Shown: piece by piece, positions 25,917 through 34,435 of the stretch | Layout of the letters: each line of letters starts with the position of its first letter | Position numbering within the stretch: position 1 is the stretch's first letter | Assembly (NCBI GenBank): GCA_964347945.1 | Contig: CAYGAW010000170.1 | Location: 1 to 43,582 of the forward strand | Origin: CAYGAW01 sp964347945 | GTDB taxonomy: Bacteria; Chloroflexota; Anaerolineae; UBA7937; B3-Chlor | Direction: 5' to 3' | Length of the DNA stretch: 43,582 nucleotides | Program-made: the position numbers and the translations under genes | Notes under the pieces: model-generated | Databases searched by the model: none | Told to the model about the DNA's origin: nothing | The model's input: only the letters and a program-made list of their open reading frames with translations

Positions 25917-25993
25917 CTCGCTTCTTGCTCCTGACCAAGTGCCTAACGGCCGGAAAGCCTCGATACGGCTTCTCCGTTAGTTGGCCCGGCCCC

Positions 25994-26839
25994 TCACAGA
26001 GTTGCCTGTTTGTGCCGGGCGCTGTGGCACTGAATGTTCACCCCCACGGGAAGGCTGGCGATGTGACACGGGTGAGTCTCAACGTGTACCGCCAGAGCCG
26101 TGGTACGGCCTCCCAGGCCTTGCGGCCCGATGCCCAGCCTGTTCACGCGCTTCACGATGTCTCGTTCCAATTCGGCCGCCTCGGGGTCCGGGCTGGGTTG
26201 GCCTACTTCTCTGAGCAGCGAATGCTTGGCCATCCACATCGCCTTCTCGGTCGTGCCGCCCACGCCCACGCCGACGATGGTCGGGGGACACGGGTTGGCT
26301 CCGGCTTCCTCGACGGTCTTCACTACAAAATCAACTACGCCTTGGCGTCCGTCGGCTGGCTTGAGCATGGCGAGAGCACTCATGTTCTCACTGCCGCCGC
26401 CTTTGGGAACGACCGTGATCTTTAGACTATCGCCCGGCACGATCTGGCAGTGGATGACTGCCGGAGTATTGTCATTCGTATTGATACGTGTTGAGAAGGG
26501 CCTGTCCACGATCGACTTTCGCAGATAGCCCTCTCGATACCCTCGTCTCACGCCCTCTTGCACTGCCTCGTAAAGATCGCCGCCGATGACATGGGTATCT
26601 TGCCCCAGGTCGAGGAACACTACTGTCAGGCCTGTATCCTGACACAGTGGCATTCCGTCCTCACGCGCGACGGCCGCGTTCTCGAGAAGCCGATCCAGTA
26701 CCTCTTGTCCCACAGGCGAGACCTCGTCATCCCTGGCCACACGTAGGGCTTCGATCACATCGTCGCCCAGATAGTAGTTGGCCTCGATACACAGCTGGGC
26801 AATGGTCTCGCTAATCTCATCGCATCTGATATCTCGCAC
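25994..26839 (-). CDS. fumA: Class I fumarate hydratase, alpha (N-terminal) subunit
   Basis: 281 aa. It holds the iron-sulfur cluster ligands of class I fumarase/tartrate dehydratase in PLCQDTG, GANPCPP and the C-terminal cysteines around HPCHIASLPVGVNIQC, plus the motifs FSTRINTNDNTPAVIH, PKGGGSENMSAL and GVGVGGTTEKAM. I place the start at GTG 26839 because AGGAG lies 7 bases upstream and the protein then begins MRDIRCDEISETIAQLCIEA, as in relatives; the frame is open to a TTG at 26917 with no support. First gene of the minus-strand operon ending with the fumarate-reductase-like pair. L-tartrate dehydratase is an alternative, but the neighbours favour fumarase. Confidence 0.92.
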   Translation of the reverse strand: MRDIRCDEISETIAQLCIEANYYLGDDVIEALRVARDDEVSPVGQEVLDRLLENAAVAREDGMPLCQDTGLTVVFLDLGQDTHVIGGDLYEAVQEGVRRGYREGYLRKSIVDRPFSTRINTNDNTPAVIHCQIVPGDSLKITVVPKGGGSENMSALAMLKPADGRQGVVDFVVKTVEEAGANPCPPTIVGVGVGGTTEKAMWMAKHSLLREVGQPSPDPEAAELERDIVKRVNRLGIGPQGLGGRTTALAVHVETHPCHIASLPVGVNIQCHSARHKQATL

Positions 26840-27271
26840 CCGAACTCTCCTGACTCGTGAGAGGGGCTGTGCTGGACTCAGGATAATTGGGGAAGACTCC
26901 TTATTGCCCACCGACAACCTTCGTCCACCACAAGCTGAACGCCTCGGCGCTGCTGGTCCTTGCTGATGTTGAGGTCTTCTCGCTCGCCAACGATCAACTA
27001 GAATGGATTATACAGACCAGCTTCCGATTTGTCCAACCAAGTCGGCGGAGTTGAGCGGTCGAGTTGGTGCAGCCGAGGACTCCGATGCTCTTGATCTGTC
27101 CATTTCTAGGCACCATCGGTTGTGCGGACAGGGAGTTGCACCGCATCTTGAACCCTCACAGAGTGTTGCAGGCTGCAAACGATGTTGCCGACGAGTTCGT
27201 GTAGTACTTGACATAGGCGACTAACGCCACTACAATAGGTGCTATTGACTCTGCAAGCGACGGAGGGCAAA
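26840..27271. other. Divergent intergenic region
   Basis: Separates the fumarase/hdr operon (minus) from the pyrimidine-degradation operon (plus). The plus-strand promoter at 27208-27236 is clear. On the minus strand I find no convincing promoter, only the ribosome site of the fumarase gene. No ORF of note. Confidence 0.55.
27208..27236 (+). promoter_or_regulatory. Near-consensus sigma-70 promoter of the pyrimidine operon
   Basis: TTGACA (27208-27213), 17-base spacer, TACAAT (27231-27236); only one mismatch to TTGACA/TATAAT. The start of transcription would be near 27243, giving a leader of about 30 bases with GGAGGG before the ATG at 27272. Confidence 0.7.
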
Positions 27272-28105
27272 ATGATCGTGCGCAGCGCTCTTATCCAGAC
27301 TACCGGCAGCATGCACAAGGAGGAGAACATTGTCAAGCATCTCGAACTCATCGCGATAGCAGCTGAGCAAGGGTCCCAAATCACGTGCCTTCAGGAGTTA
27401 TTCTACTCTCCGTACTTTTGTCAGGAGCAGGATGCCAAGTGGTATGACTTCGTCGAGCCCATCCCTGGACCCACGACGGAGCGGATGCAAGAGGTGGCGA
27501 AGAAGCATGCCATGGTCTTGATTCTGCCGCAGTATGAGGAGGACGCCCCGGGCGTGTACTACAATACCGCCGTGGTGATCGATGCAGACGGAGCCATTCT
27601 GGGCAAGTACCGGAAGACCCACATTCCTCAACTGCCCTATTTCTGGGAGAAGTTCTACTTCCGGCCCGGAAATCTTGGTTACCCCGTCTTCGAGACCAAG
27701 TATGCCCGCGTGGGTGTCTACATCTGCTACGACCGCCACTTCCCTGAGGGGGCGCGTGTCCTGGGGCTGAATGGCGCTCAAATCGTGTATATCCCCTCCG
27801 CAACCTCTCGCGGGCTCTCGATGCACCTTTGGCAGATCGAGCAGACATCTCACGCCATTGCCAACGGCTACTTCGTGGGCACCATCAACCGGGTGGGGCA
27901 AGAGAAGGAGCTGGGACCAAATGACTACTACGGCTCCAGCTACTTCTGCGATCCCCGGGGGCAGATCATCGCGCAAGCCTCCGACATGGAAGAGGAAGTG
28001 TTGGTGGCAGACCTTGATCTAGACATGATCCGAGAAGTGCGCAACACGTGGCAGTTCTACCGTGATCGTAGGCCGGATGCCTACCACGAAATCGTCGACG
28101 CCTAA
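27272..28105 (+). CDS. Beta-ureidopropionase / N-carbamoyl amidohydrolase (nitrilase superfamily)
   Basis: 277 aa. Nitrilase-superfamily enzyme with the catalytic triad Glu42 (LQELFYSPYF), Lys115 (GKYRKTHIP) and Cys152 (VYICYDRHFPEG). The closest functional classes are N-carbamoyl-beta-alanine amidase and N-carbamoylputrescine amidase. Neighbouring dihydropyrimidine dehydrogenase and dihydropyrimidinase genes make hydrolysis of N-carbamoyl-beta-alanine to beta-alanine, CO2 and ammonia the likely reaction. ATG 27272 is chosen over one 33 bases upstream because GGAGGG lies just before it and the promoter start point leaves little room. First gene of the operon; 19 bases to preA. Confidence 0.88.
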   Translation: MIVRSALIQTTGSMHKEENIVKHLELIAIAAEQGSQITCLQELFYSPYFCQEQDAKWYDFVEPIPGPTTERMQEVAKKHAMVLILPQYEEDAPGVYYNTAVVIDADGAILGKYRKTHIPQLPYFWEKFYFRPGNLGYPVFETKYARVGVYICYDRHFPEGARVLGLNGAQIVYIPSATSRGLSMHLWQIEQTSHAIANGYFVGTINRVGQEKELGPNDYYGSSYFCDPRGQIIAQASDMEEEVLVADLDLDMIREVRNTWQFYRDRRPDAYHEIVDA

Positions 28106-28124
28106 GGTGCCAGGGAGGTAGATA

Positions 28125-29312
28125 GTGGCTGATCTGAGCGTCGTGTTTGCAGGGCTCAGGCTGACTAACCCGTTCATGTTGGCCTCGGCCCCTCCCGCCG
28201 CAACGGGAGAGATGATCCAGCGGGCTTTTGACGCTGGATGGGGTGGGGCGGTGACCAAGACTATCGCCCTGGAGCCCGCCGTCGACGTCCAGCCCAGACT
28301 GGCGCGGTTGGCGATGGGCAATAAGGTTGTCGGCCTGGAGAACATAGAACTGATCAGCCAGCGACAGCTGAGTAGCTGGTTGAACGACCTGGAGGAGATC
28401 AAGCGTCGATACGCCGATCACATCCTGTTCGCAAGCTTGATGGGAGCCGTGGTCAGAGAGGAGTGGCACTCGCTGATCCGGCAGATTCAAGAAGCGGGGG
28501 TGGATGGATTTGAGCTCAACTTCGGCTGCCCTCACGGCATGCCCGAGAAGGGAATGGGCTCTGCCCAGGGCCAGGATCCAGCCATCGCGGCCGAAATCAC
28601 ACGGTGGGCAAAAGAGGTGGCCACTGTGCCGGTGATGGTGAAGCTGACGCCGAATGTCACGGACATCGTGCAGATAGGCCGAGCCTGCGAACACGCGGGA
28701 GCCGACGCCATCTCCGCCGTAAACACGGTCTCGGTGCTCATGGGCGTGGATCTGGAGCGCCTCGAACCGCGGCCGTCGGTGGGAGGAACCACGTCCTTCG
28801 GTGGCTACTCGGGGAAGGCGATCAAGCCCATAGGTCTGCGTTGCATCGCACAGCTGGCACAAGGGACCAACTTGCCCCTCTCGGGCATCGGGGGCATCGG
28901 CGGATGGCAAGATGCGGCGGAGTACGTTCTGGCAGGCGCTTCCACGGTACAGGTATGTACGGCCGTCATGTTCCGGGGCTACAGAATCGTTGACAGGATG
29001 AAGAAGGGGCTCTCGGACTACATGGATGAGAAGGGTTTCGGCTCTGTGGGAGAGATGCGGGGCTATGTCCTGCCCAGGATCACTGCCCACGAGGAGTTGG
29101 ACTCCGCCCACAAAGTGGTGGCGTCCATCGACGAAGCCCTTTGCACCAAGTGTGGGCTATGCTACACGGCCTGCCTGGACGGCGGTTGGCAAGCGATCGA
29201 GATGGAGAGCCGAGAGGTCTTCCCCCGGGTGCTGGCGAATAAGTGCGACGGCTGCTCCCTGTGCACACACGTCTGCCCGGTGGAGGAATGTATTACGTTG
29301 TTGCCGCTCTGA
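28125..29312 (+). CDS. preA: PreA-type dihydropyrimidine dehydrogenase subunit, copy 1
   Basis: 395 aa. An FMN-binding dihydroorotate-dehydrogenase-like barrel (1-320) followed by a ferredoxin domain with two 4Fe-4S motifs (CTKCGLCYTAC and CDGCSLCTHVCP, about 343-390). Residues that bind the pyrimidine in mammalian DPD are all present: Asn73 and Glu75 (ENIELIS), Asn132 (ELNFGCPHG), the general-acid Cys135, Asn200-Thr201 (AVNTVS). It should reduce uracil/thymine to the dihydro form or the reverse. The NAD(P)H- and FAD-carrying partner PreT is not in the window. GTG 28125 follows GGGAGG. Paralogue at 34436. Confidence 0.92.
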   Translation: MADLSVVFAGLRLTNPFMLASAPPAATGEMIQRAFDAGWGGAVTKTIALEPAVDVQPRLARLAMGNKVVGLENIELISQRQLSSWLNDLEEIKRRYADHILFASLMGAVVREEWHSLIRQIQEAGVDGFELNFGCPHGMPEKGMGSAQGQDPAIAAEITRWAKEVATVPVMVKLTPNVTDIVQIGRACEHAGADAISAVNTVSVLMGVDLERLEPRPSVGGTTSFGGYSGKAIKPIGLRCIAQLAQGTNLPLSGIGGIGGWQDAAEYVLAGASTVQVCTAVMFRGYRIVDRMKKGLSDYMDEKGFGSVGEMRGYVLPRITAHEELDSAHKVVASIDEALCTKCGLCYTACLDGGWQAIEMESREVFPRVLANKCDGCSLCTHVCPVEECITLLPL

Positions 29313-29340
29313 GTGAGCCACTATTGGCAGGAGGGCGAGA

Positions 29341-30720
29341 ATGGACACGGTGGTAACGAACGGGACCATTATCACGGCTACAGAGACTTATCGAGCAGAC
29401 ATAGGTATCGAGAATGGCAAGATCACGGCGCTCGCGCGTGGTCTGGAGGGCGCGGAGACCATCGACGCAGAAGGCAACTACGTCTTCCCGGGAGGCATCG
29501 ACATTCATACCCACTTCGAACTGCCTTTCATGGGGACGGTGTCCGCCGACGATTTCGAAACAGGGAGTATCGCCGCGGCGTGTGGTGGTACCACTACCTT
29601 CGTGGACTTCGCAATTCAGGGGGAGGGAGAGAGTCTACACCAAGCCCTCCAGACTTGGATGGAGAGAGCCAGCGGTAAGGCGGCCATCGACTACGGCTTC
29701 CACGTGGCCATCGGAGACATGACAGATGAAGTGATGAATAAGGAGATGGCCGAACTCGTCGAGCAGGGAATAACCAGCTTCAAGCTCTTCATGGCCTACA
29801 AGGGCACCTTCATGGTGGATGATGAAACCCTCTTCAAATCCCTCATCAAGGCCAACGAACTTGGAGCGCTCATCATGGTACATGCCGAGAACGGCGATGT
29901 CTTGAACTACCTCATCAACAAACACATCGCCGAGGGCAAGCTGGAGCCCATCTGGCACGCTCGGAGTCATCCTCCCGAGGCGGAGGCCGAGGCGGTTGGC
30001 CGCGCCATAATCTTGGCTCGACTGGCCGGCACTCCCATCTATGTCGTCCATTTGAGCGCAGCCGACGCATTGGAGAAAGTGAAGGAGGCTCGTGACCAGG
30101 GACAGCCTGTCCTGGCCGAGACATGCCCTCAGTATCTTCTCTTCAGCACTCAGCACTACGAACTCCCCGGTTTTGAGGGAGCCAAGTATGTGATGTCTCC
30201 GCCTCTGCGGGACAAGTCGAACCAGGAACCCCTGTGGCAGGGGCTAGCCTCTGACGACTTGCAGGTGGTAGGGACGGACCATTGTCCCTTCAACTTCGTG
30301 GGCCAGAAAGACATGGGCAAGGACGATTTCTCCAAGATCCCCAATGGCATGCCAGGTGTGGAAACCAGGGTGCCATTGATGTACCACTTTGGTGTGAACG
30401 AAGGTTGGTTCTCCGTCAACAGATTCGTAGAGTTGGTCTCAACCAACCCCGCCCGCCTATTCGGTCTTGCTCCTCAGAAGGGCACCATATCCATAGGAGC
30501 GGATGCGGACCTGGTGATCTTCGACTCTGAGAAAGAGGTCCGCCTCAGCGTGGAAAACCTGCACATGAATGTAGACCACAGTCCCTACGACCACATCACC
30601 GTGAAGGGATACCCCGTCCTCACCATGCAAAGGGGTCGGATCATCGTCAAGGATGGCGAGTTTGTCGGTGACGCGGGCGCTGGCCAGTTCCTTAGGCGGA
30701 GCTCGCCTGCGTCGATCTGA
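29341..30720 (+). CDS. hydA: Dihydropyrimidinase / hydantoinase
   Basis: 459 aa amidohydrolase-superfamily enzyme that opens dihydrouracil (or hydantoins) to N-carbamoyl-beta-alanine. The binuclear zinc site is complete: His56 and His58 (IDIHTHFE), the lysine to be carbamylated Lys148 (SFKLFMAYKG), His181 (MVHAENGD), His237 (YVVHLSAADAL) and Asp313 (VGTDHCPF). Length is normal for the family. Gap to preA is 28 bases. No signal peptide; cytoplasmic. With the genes on both sides it completes the reductive pyrimidine pathway. Allantoinase and dihydroorotase are less likely given the neighbours and the FETGS segment after the HxH motif. Confidence 0.93.
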   Translation: MDTVVTNGTIITATETYRADIGIENGKITALARGLEGAETIDAEGNYVFPGGIDIHTHFELPFMGTVSADDFETGSIAAACGGTTTFVDFAIQGEGESLHQALQTWMERASGKAAIDYGFHVAIGDMTDEVMNKEMAELVEQGITSFKLFMAYKGTFMVDDETLFKSLIKANELGALIMVHAENGDVLNYLINKHIAEGKLEPIWHARSHPPEAEAEAVGRAIILARLAGTPIYVVHLSAADALEKVKEARDQGQPVLAETCPQYLLFSTQHYELPGFEGAKYVMSPPLRDKSNQEPLWQGLASDDLQVVGTDHCPFNFVGQKDMGKDDFSKIPNGMPGVETRVPLMYHFGVNEGWFSVNRFVELVSTNPARLFGLAPQKGTISIGADADLVIFDSEKEVRLSVENLHMNVDHSPYDHITVKGYPVLTMQRGRIIVKDGEFVGDAGAGQFLRRSSPASI

Positions 30721-30816
30721 TCGCTCCATTTCCGACGCAGGTCATGATCGCCCCCGCAAACGACCGCCAATCAGGCCAAGTCGCCACAGCAGGCGACTCG
30801 GAGAGGAGGTTCTAGG

Positions 30817-32166
30817 ATGACCGCCGAAAGCAGAGCCCAAGAGTTGATCGATCTGAACCGTCGCTACACTTTCTTCTCGTGGTCGGTTCAGTCCGCCGTC
30901 AAGCCGCTGGCGGTGGTGAGAGCCGAGGGCTGCTACTTCTGGGACGCTGAGGATAAGAGGTACCTGGACTTCGCGTCTCAACTGATGAACGTCAACACGG
31001 GTCATCAGCATCCCAAGGTTGTGGCCGCCATCAAGGAGCAAGCAGACAAACTGTGCTATGCCTATCCGGGACTGGCCACTGAACCTCGCGGCGAGCTGGG
31101 AAGACTGTTGGCCGAGGTGACGCCCAATGGTTTGAGCAAGACCTTCTTCACCCTGGGGGGCGCAGACGCCGTCGATAACGCCATCAAGTTGGCACGTCTC
31201 TACACCGGGCGGCAAAAGGTGGTCAGCAGATACCGTTCCTATCACGGTGCGACCTACGGAGCCATGAGCGCCACTGGAGATCCGCGTCGCCACCCGGTTG
31301 AGCCTGGCATACCAGGTATCGTTCGGGTCTTTGATCCCTACTGCTACCGCTGCGTCTTCGGCCAAGAGCCTGAGACTTGCCATCGGGAGTGTATCACTCA
31401 CATCGAGGAGGTAGTCAAGTTCGAGGGACCGGACAGGGTGGCAGCTTTGCTCCTTGAAGGCGTGACCGGTACTAGCGGCATCTTCGTGCCTCCGGACGAC
31501 TACTGGCCACGCTTGCGGGAGATGTGTGACAAGTATGGCATATTGCTGATAGCAGACGAAGTGATGAGTGGGTTTGGGCGCACGGGCGAGTGGTTCGCGG
31601 TGGACAACTGGAAGGTGGTTCCAGACATCATGGTGGTGGCCAAGGGTCTCACGTCGGGTCACGTTCCCTTGGGCGCTGTGATTGTCTCCGACGCCATCGC
31701 TGATCACTTCGAGGACCGGTACTTGCCCCTGGGGCTGACATATAGCGCCCACACCTTGGCCTGCGCCGCGGGTGTGGCGACGATTCAAGCCTACAAGGAA
31801 GACCGACTCATAGAGAACGCCGGACGGATGGGAGAGATACTGGGGCGGCGCCTCGAGGATCTCAAAGACAAACATGCGTCTGTCGGCGACGTGCGCCACA
31901 TCGGGTTATTCTCGATCATCGAATTGGTGAGGGACAAAGGGACGAGGGAACCCTTGGCTCCCTGGAATGCCAAGCCTGAGGAGTTGGGCGTGATGGCCGA
32001 GGTCTTGCCCGCGTTGCGGGAGCGAGGATTGAGCACCTTTGTCAAGTGGAATTGGATATTCGTCGTACCTCCCTTGTGCGTGACGGAGGAGGAACTGAGG
32101 GAAGGACTGACAGTCATTGACGAGGTGCTGGACGTGACGGACAAAGCAGCGAGTTCGCTGAAGTGA
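30817..32166 (+). CDS. Class III aminotransferase, probably beta-alanine (omega-amino acid) aminotransferase
   Basis: 449 aa PLP enzyme of fold type I, class III. Asp247 (LLIADEVMSGFGRTG) contacts the PLP ring nitrogen, and Lys276 (VVAKGLTSGHVPLGA) forms the Schiff base. A cysteine group, Cys176, 179, 188 and 192 (CYRCVFGQEPETCHREC), is a recurring signature in one subgroup of these enzymes. In this operon its likely reaction is beta-alanine plus an oxo acid to malonate semialdehyde. Ribosome site GGAGAGGAGG before ATG 30817. A 7-bp hairpin (AGTCGCC/GGCGACT, 30779-30798) lies just before that ribosome site and could affect translation. The next gene starts 20 bases downstream. Taurine or other omega-amines remain possible substrates. 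Confidence 0.87.
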   Translation: MTAESRAQELIDLNRRYTFFSWSVQSAVKPLAVVRAEGCYFWDAEDKRYLDFASQLMNVNTGHQHPKVVAAIKEQADKLCYAYPGLATEPRGELGRLLAEVTPNGLSKTFFTLGGADAVDNAIKLARLYTGRQKVVSRYRSYHGATYGAMSATGDPRRHPVEPGIPGIVRVFDPYCYRCVFGQEPETCHRECITHIEEVVKFEGPDRVAALLLEGVTGTSGIFVPPDDYWPRLREMCDKYGILLIADEVMSGFGRTGEWFAVDNWKVVPDIMVVAKGLTSGHVPLGAVIVSDAIADHFEDRYLPLGLTYSAHTLACAAGVATIQAYKEDRLIENAGRMGEILGRRLEDLKDKHASVGDVRHIGLFSIIELVRDKGTREPLAPWNAKPEELGVMAEVLPALRERGLSTFVKWNWIFVVPPLCVTEEELREGLTVIDEVLDVTDKAASSLK

Positions 32167-32186
32167 GGGCAACAAGGAGGCTCAAA

Positions 32187-33635
32187 ATGGAGGTGCTCAA
32201 GAACTACATCAACGGGGAGTGGGTTGATTCGAAATCGACCCAACTCTTGGATGTTGTCAACCCGGCGACGACCGAGGTGATGGCACAAGTTCCCCTGTCA
32301 ACTCCTGAAGAGGTGAAAACAGCGATAAGGGCTGCCGCCGACGCCTACGGGGAGTGGCGGGAGACGCCGCCGGTCACCAGGGCCAGATACATGTTCACAT
32401 TGAAAGACCTGATGGAGGAGCAGTTTGAGGAACTCTCCAGGGTCATCGTCGAGGAGGAGGGCAAATGCATCGACGAAGCCCGCGGTGAGGTGAGGCGGGG
32501 CATCGAGAACGTCGAGGTGGCCGCCGGTATCCCCTCTTTGATGATGGGCTACAACCTTGAGGATATTGCACTAGGCATAGATGAAGAGTGCGTCCGACAG
32601 CCCCTCGGCGTCTTTTGCATGATCCCACCTTTCAACTTTCCTCTTATGGTTCCTCTGTGGTTTATGCCCTATGCCGTGGCCTGCGGCAACACCTACATAG
32701 TGAAGCCCTCGGAGCAAGTGCCGCTCTCTCAAAGGATGCTCTTCCAACTGATTGATGAGGCCGGCTTCCCTGAGGGGGTGGTCAACCTCGTCAACGGCGC
32801 CAAAGGTGTAGTCGACGCCCTGTTGGAGAGTCCCGACGTGATAGGGGCCTCCTTTGTGGGATCAACTCCTGTGGCCAAGTATATCTACGAGAAGGGCGCC
32901 GAGAACGGCAAGAGGGTTCAAGCACAAGCGGGGGCCAAGAACTTCCTGGTGGTGATGCCGGACGCGGACTTGGATAGAACGGTGGCCTCACTGCTAACGT
33001 CCTTCTTCGGTTGCGCTGGAGAGCGTTGCTTATCCGGAGCAGTTCTTCTGCCCGTCGGAGACGTCTATGAGCCATTGAGAGATAAGTTCGTGGACGCCAC
33101 ATCCAGACTCAAGGTAGGGTACGGGTTGGACGAAGGGGTTCAGATGGGACCTGTTGTCTCGAAGAGGCACATGGAGCGCGTGTTGGGATACATCGAGAAG
33201 GGACTGGAGGAGGGCGCCAAGCTCCTCCTCGACGGCAGGGACATGAATGTCGAAGGGTATTCGAACGGATACTTCATCGGCCCTACCATCTTCGACGAAG
33301 TGCAGCCTCAGATGACAATCGCCAACGACGAGATCTTCGGTCCGGTAGCCGGGATAATCAAGGTAGGAGACCTCGATGAGGCCATAGATGTCATTCACGC
33401 CAACCCGTACGGCAATGCTTCCTCCATCTACACTTCGAGCGGCAAGTGGGCTCGAGAGTTCAAGTACAGAGTCCGCTGTGGCAACATTGGCGTCAACATA
33501 GGAATCGTCGCTCCTATGGCCTTCTTTCCCTTCAGTGGAAGCAGGGATTCTTTCTTCGGAGACCTTCACGGTCAGGGAGGCGATGCTATCGACTTCTTCA
33601 CAGAGAAGAAGGTCGTGATCTCCAGGTGGTTCTAA
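32187..33635 (+). CDS. mmsA: CoA-acylating malonate/methylmalonate-semialdehyde dehydrogenase
   Basis: 482 aa aldehyde dehydrogenase of the MmsA/IolA group. Catalytic Cys281 (CAGERCLSG). The glutamate of ordinary aldehyde dehydrogenases is replaced in QAGAKNF (Asn252), as is typical of the CoA-dependent group, and PPFNFPLMVPLWFMPYA is characteristic. Reaction: malonate semialdehyde + CoA + NAD+ to acetyl-CoA + CO2 + NADH, or propionyl-CoA from the methyl compound. ATG 32187 with AAGGAGG seven bases upstream is preferred over an in-frame start 24 bases earlier. It is the last catabolic step of the pathway encoded from 27272. Confidence 0.92.
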   Translation: MEVLKNYINGEWVDSKSTQLLDVVNPATTEVMAQVPLSTPEEVKTAIRAAADAYGEWRETPPVTRARYMFTLKDLMEEQFEELSRVIVEEEGKCIDEARGEVRRGIENVEVAAGIPSLMMGYNLEDIALGIDEECVRQPLGVFCMIPPFNFPLMVPLWFMPYAVACGNTYIVKPSEQVPLSQRMLFQLIDEAGFPEGVVNLVNGAKGVVDALLESPDVIGASFVGSTPVAKYIYEKGAENGKRVQAQAGAKNFLVVMPDADLDRTVASLLTSFFGCAGERCLSGAVLLPVGDVYEPLRDKFVDATSRLKVGYGLDEGVQMGPVVSKRHMERVLGYIEKGLEEGAKLLLDGRDMNVEGYSNGYFIGPTIFDEVQPQMTIANDEIFGPVAGIIKVGDLDEAIDVIHANPYGNASSIYTSSGKWAREFKYRVRCGNIGVNIGIVAPMAFFPFSGSRDSFFGDLHGQGGDAIDFFTEKKVVISRWF

Positions 33636-33728
33636 GACACAACCAAGGCAGGGTCCAGCAGCTAGGTACCTGCGTCTCGTCCACCCGATAACGGCGAGGA
33701 GGGCACCTGGACGCAAGGAGACAAACAG

Positions 33729-34181
33729 ATGGAATTGGGGACGGTGGGCGCAGTTCTGGCGTTCGCCATCAAGCTGGAAGGCAGAAGTGCGGAATTCTAC
33801 GAGGAGGCGGCTTCCCTCGTGCAGGATTCGGCTGTCAGGGAGGACTTTGTGTCCCTCGAGGAGGCGAAGCGAAAGCGAAAGAGGCTCCTGGAACGGAGCC
33901 GCCGAGAGTACGTGAACGAGATGCTTCTTGAACCCATCGAGGGCTTGATGGGAAGCGACTACCTGATCGAGACAGAATTGACTTCAGATATGGACTCCGA
34001 CGCCGTGTTGCGACTAGGCAGGGCAGCGGAGGAGCACAACCAAAGACTGTACGTCGATGCAGCCGAGAAGATCAGCCACCTGCCCCAGTTAGCAAGAGTG
34101 TTCAGGAAACTCAGTCAAGACAGCGCCGACCACATCCTCAGATTGGGATCCCTCATTGACAAACCTGGGTCCCACGGGTGA
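33729..34181 (+). CDS. Ferritin-like / rubrerythrin-related helical protein
   Basis: 150 aa, predicted all-helical. The N-terminal helix has FAIKLEGRSAEFYEEAA, which fits helix 1 of the rubrerythrin/ferritin-like fold with Glu17 and Glu24-Glu25 region as candidate iron ligands. A later helix has AAEEHNQRLYVDAAEKI, and the last has DSADHILRL. The usual ExxH pairs are not complete and there is no rubredoxin domain, so metal binding is uncertain. The distance to mmsA is 93 bases and to preA copy 2 is 254 bases. A role in protecting the oxygen-sensitive iron-sulfur enzymes nearby is only a guess. Confidence 0.65.
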   Translation: MELGTVGAVLAFAIKLEGRSAEFYEEAASLVQDSAVREDFVSLEEAKRKRKRLLERSRREYVNEMLLEPIEGLMGSDYLIETELTSDMDSDAVLRLGRAAEEHNQRLYVDAAEKISHLPQLARVFRKLSQDSADHILRLGSLIDKPGSHG

Positions 34182-34435
34182 CGCCAGACTGCCGTCTGCG
34201 ACGCCCGGTGCCCTTTGGCACTTGACTTGGCGTACCACAAGAGAGCAGCAGCCTAGTCTACTTCCCACGGCGGCGCCCTGACATCCGCGTGTCACACCGA
34301 AGAACTCTGCCGCGTGCTCGCTCGGATTTCCACAACGGTAGGCTGAATGGGGCGTGAGGACACAGATCGTTCCTTGGTCGCATGCCAAGCGCCTGCCGCG
34401 CCCTCACCGCGGCTTGGCTGTGAAGGAGGTGAAGG

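Noticed and set aside
27966..29111. 381-codon minus-strand ORF across preA copy 1
   Set aside because: Antisense shadow of a conserved enzyme; a similar shadow occurs across the paralogue.
30742..31899. 385-codon minus-strand ORF across the aminotransferase gene
   Set aside because: Shadow of a class III aminotransferase with complete PLP site.
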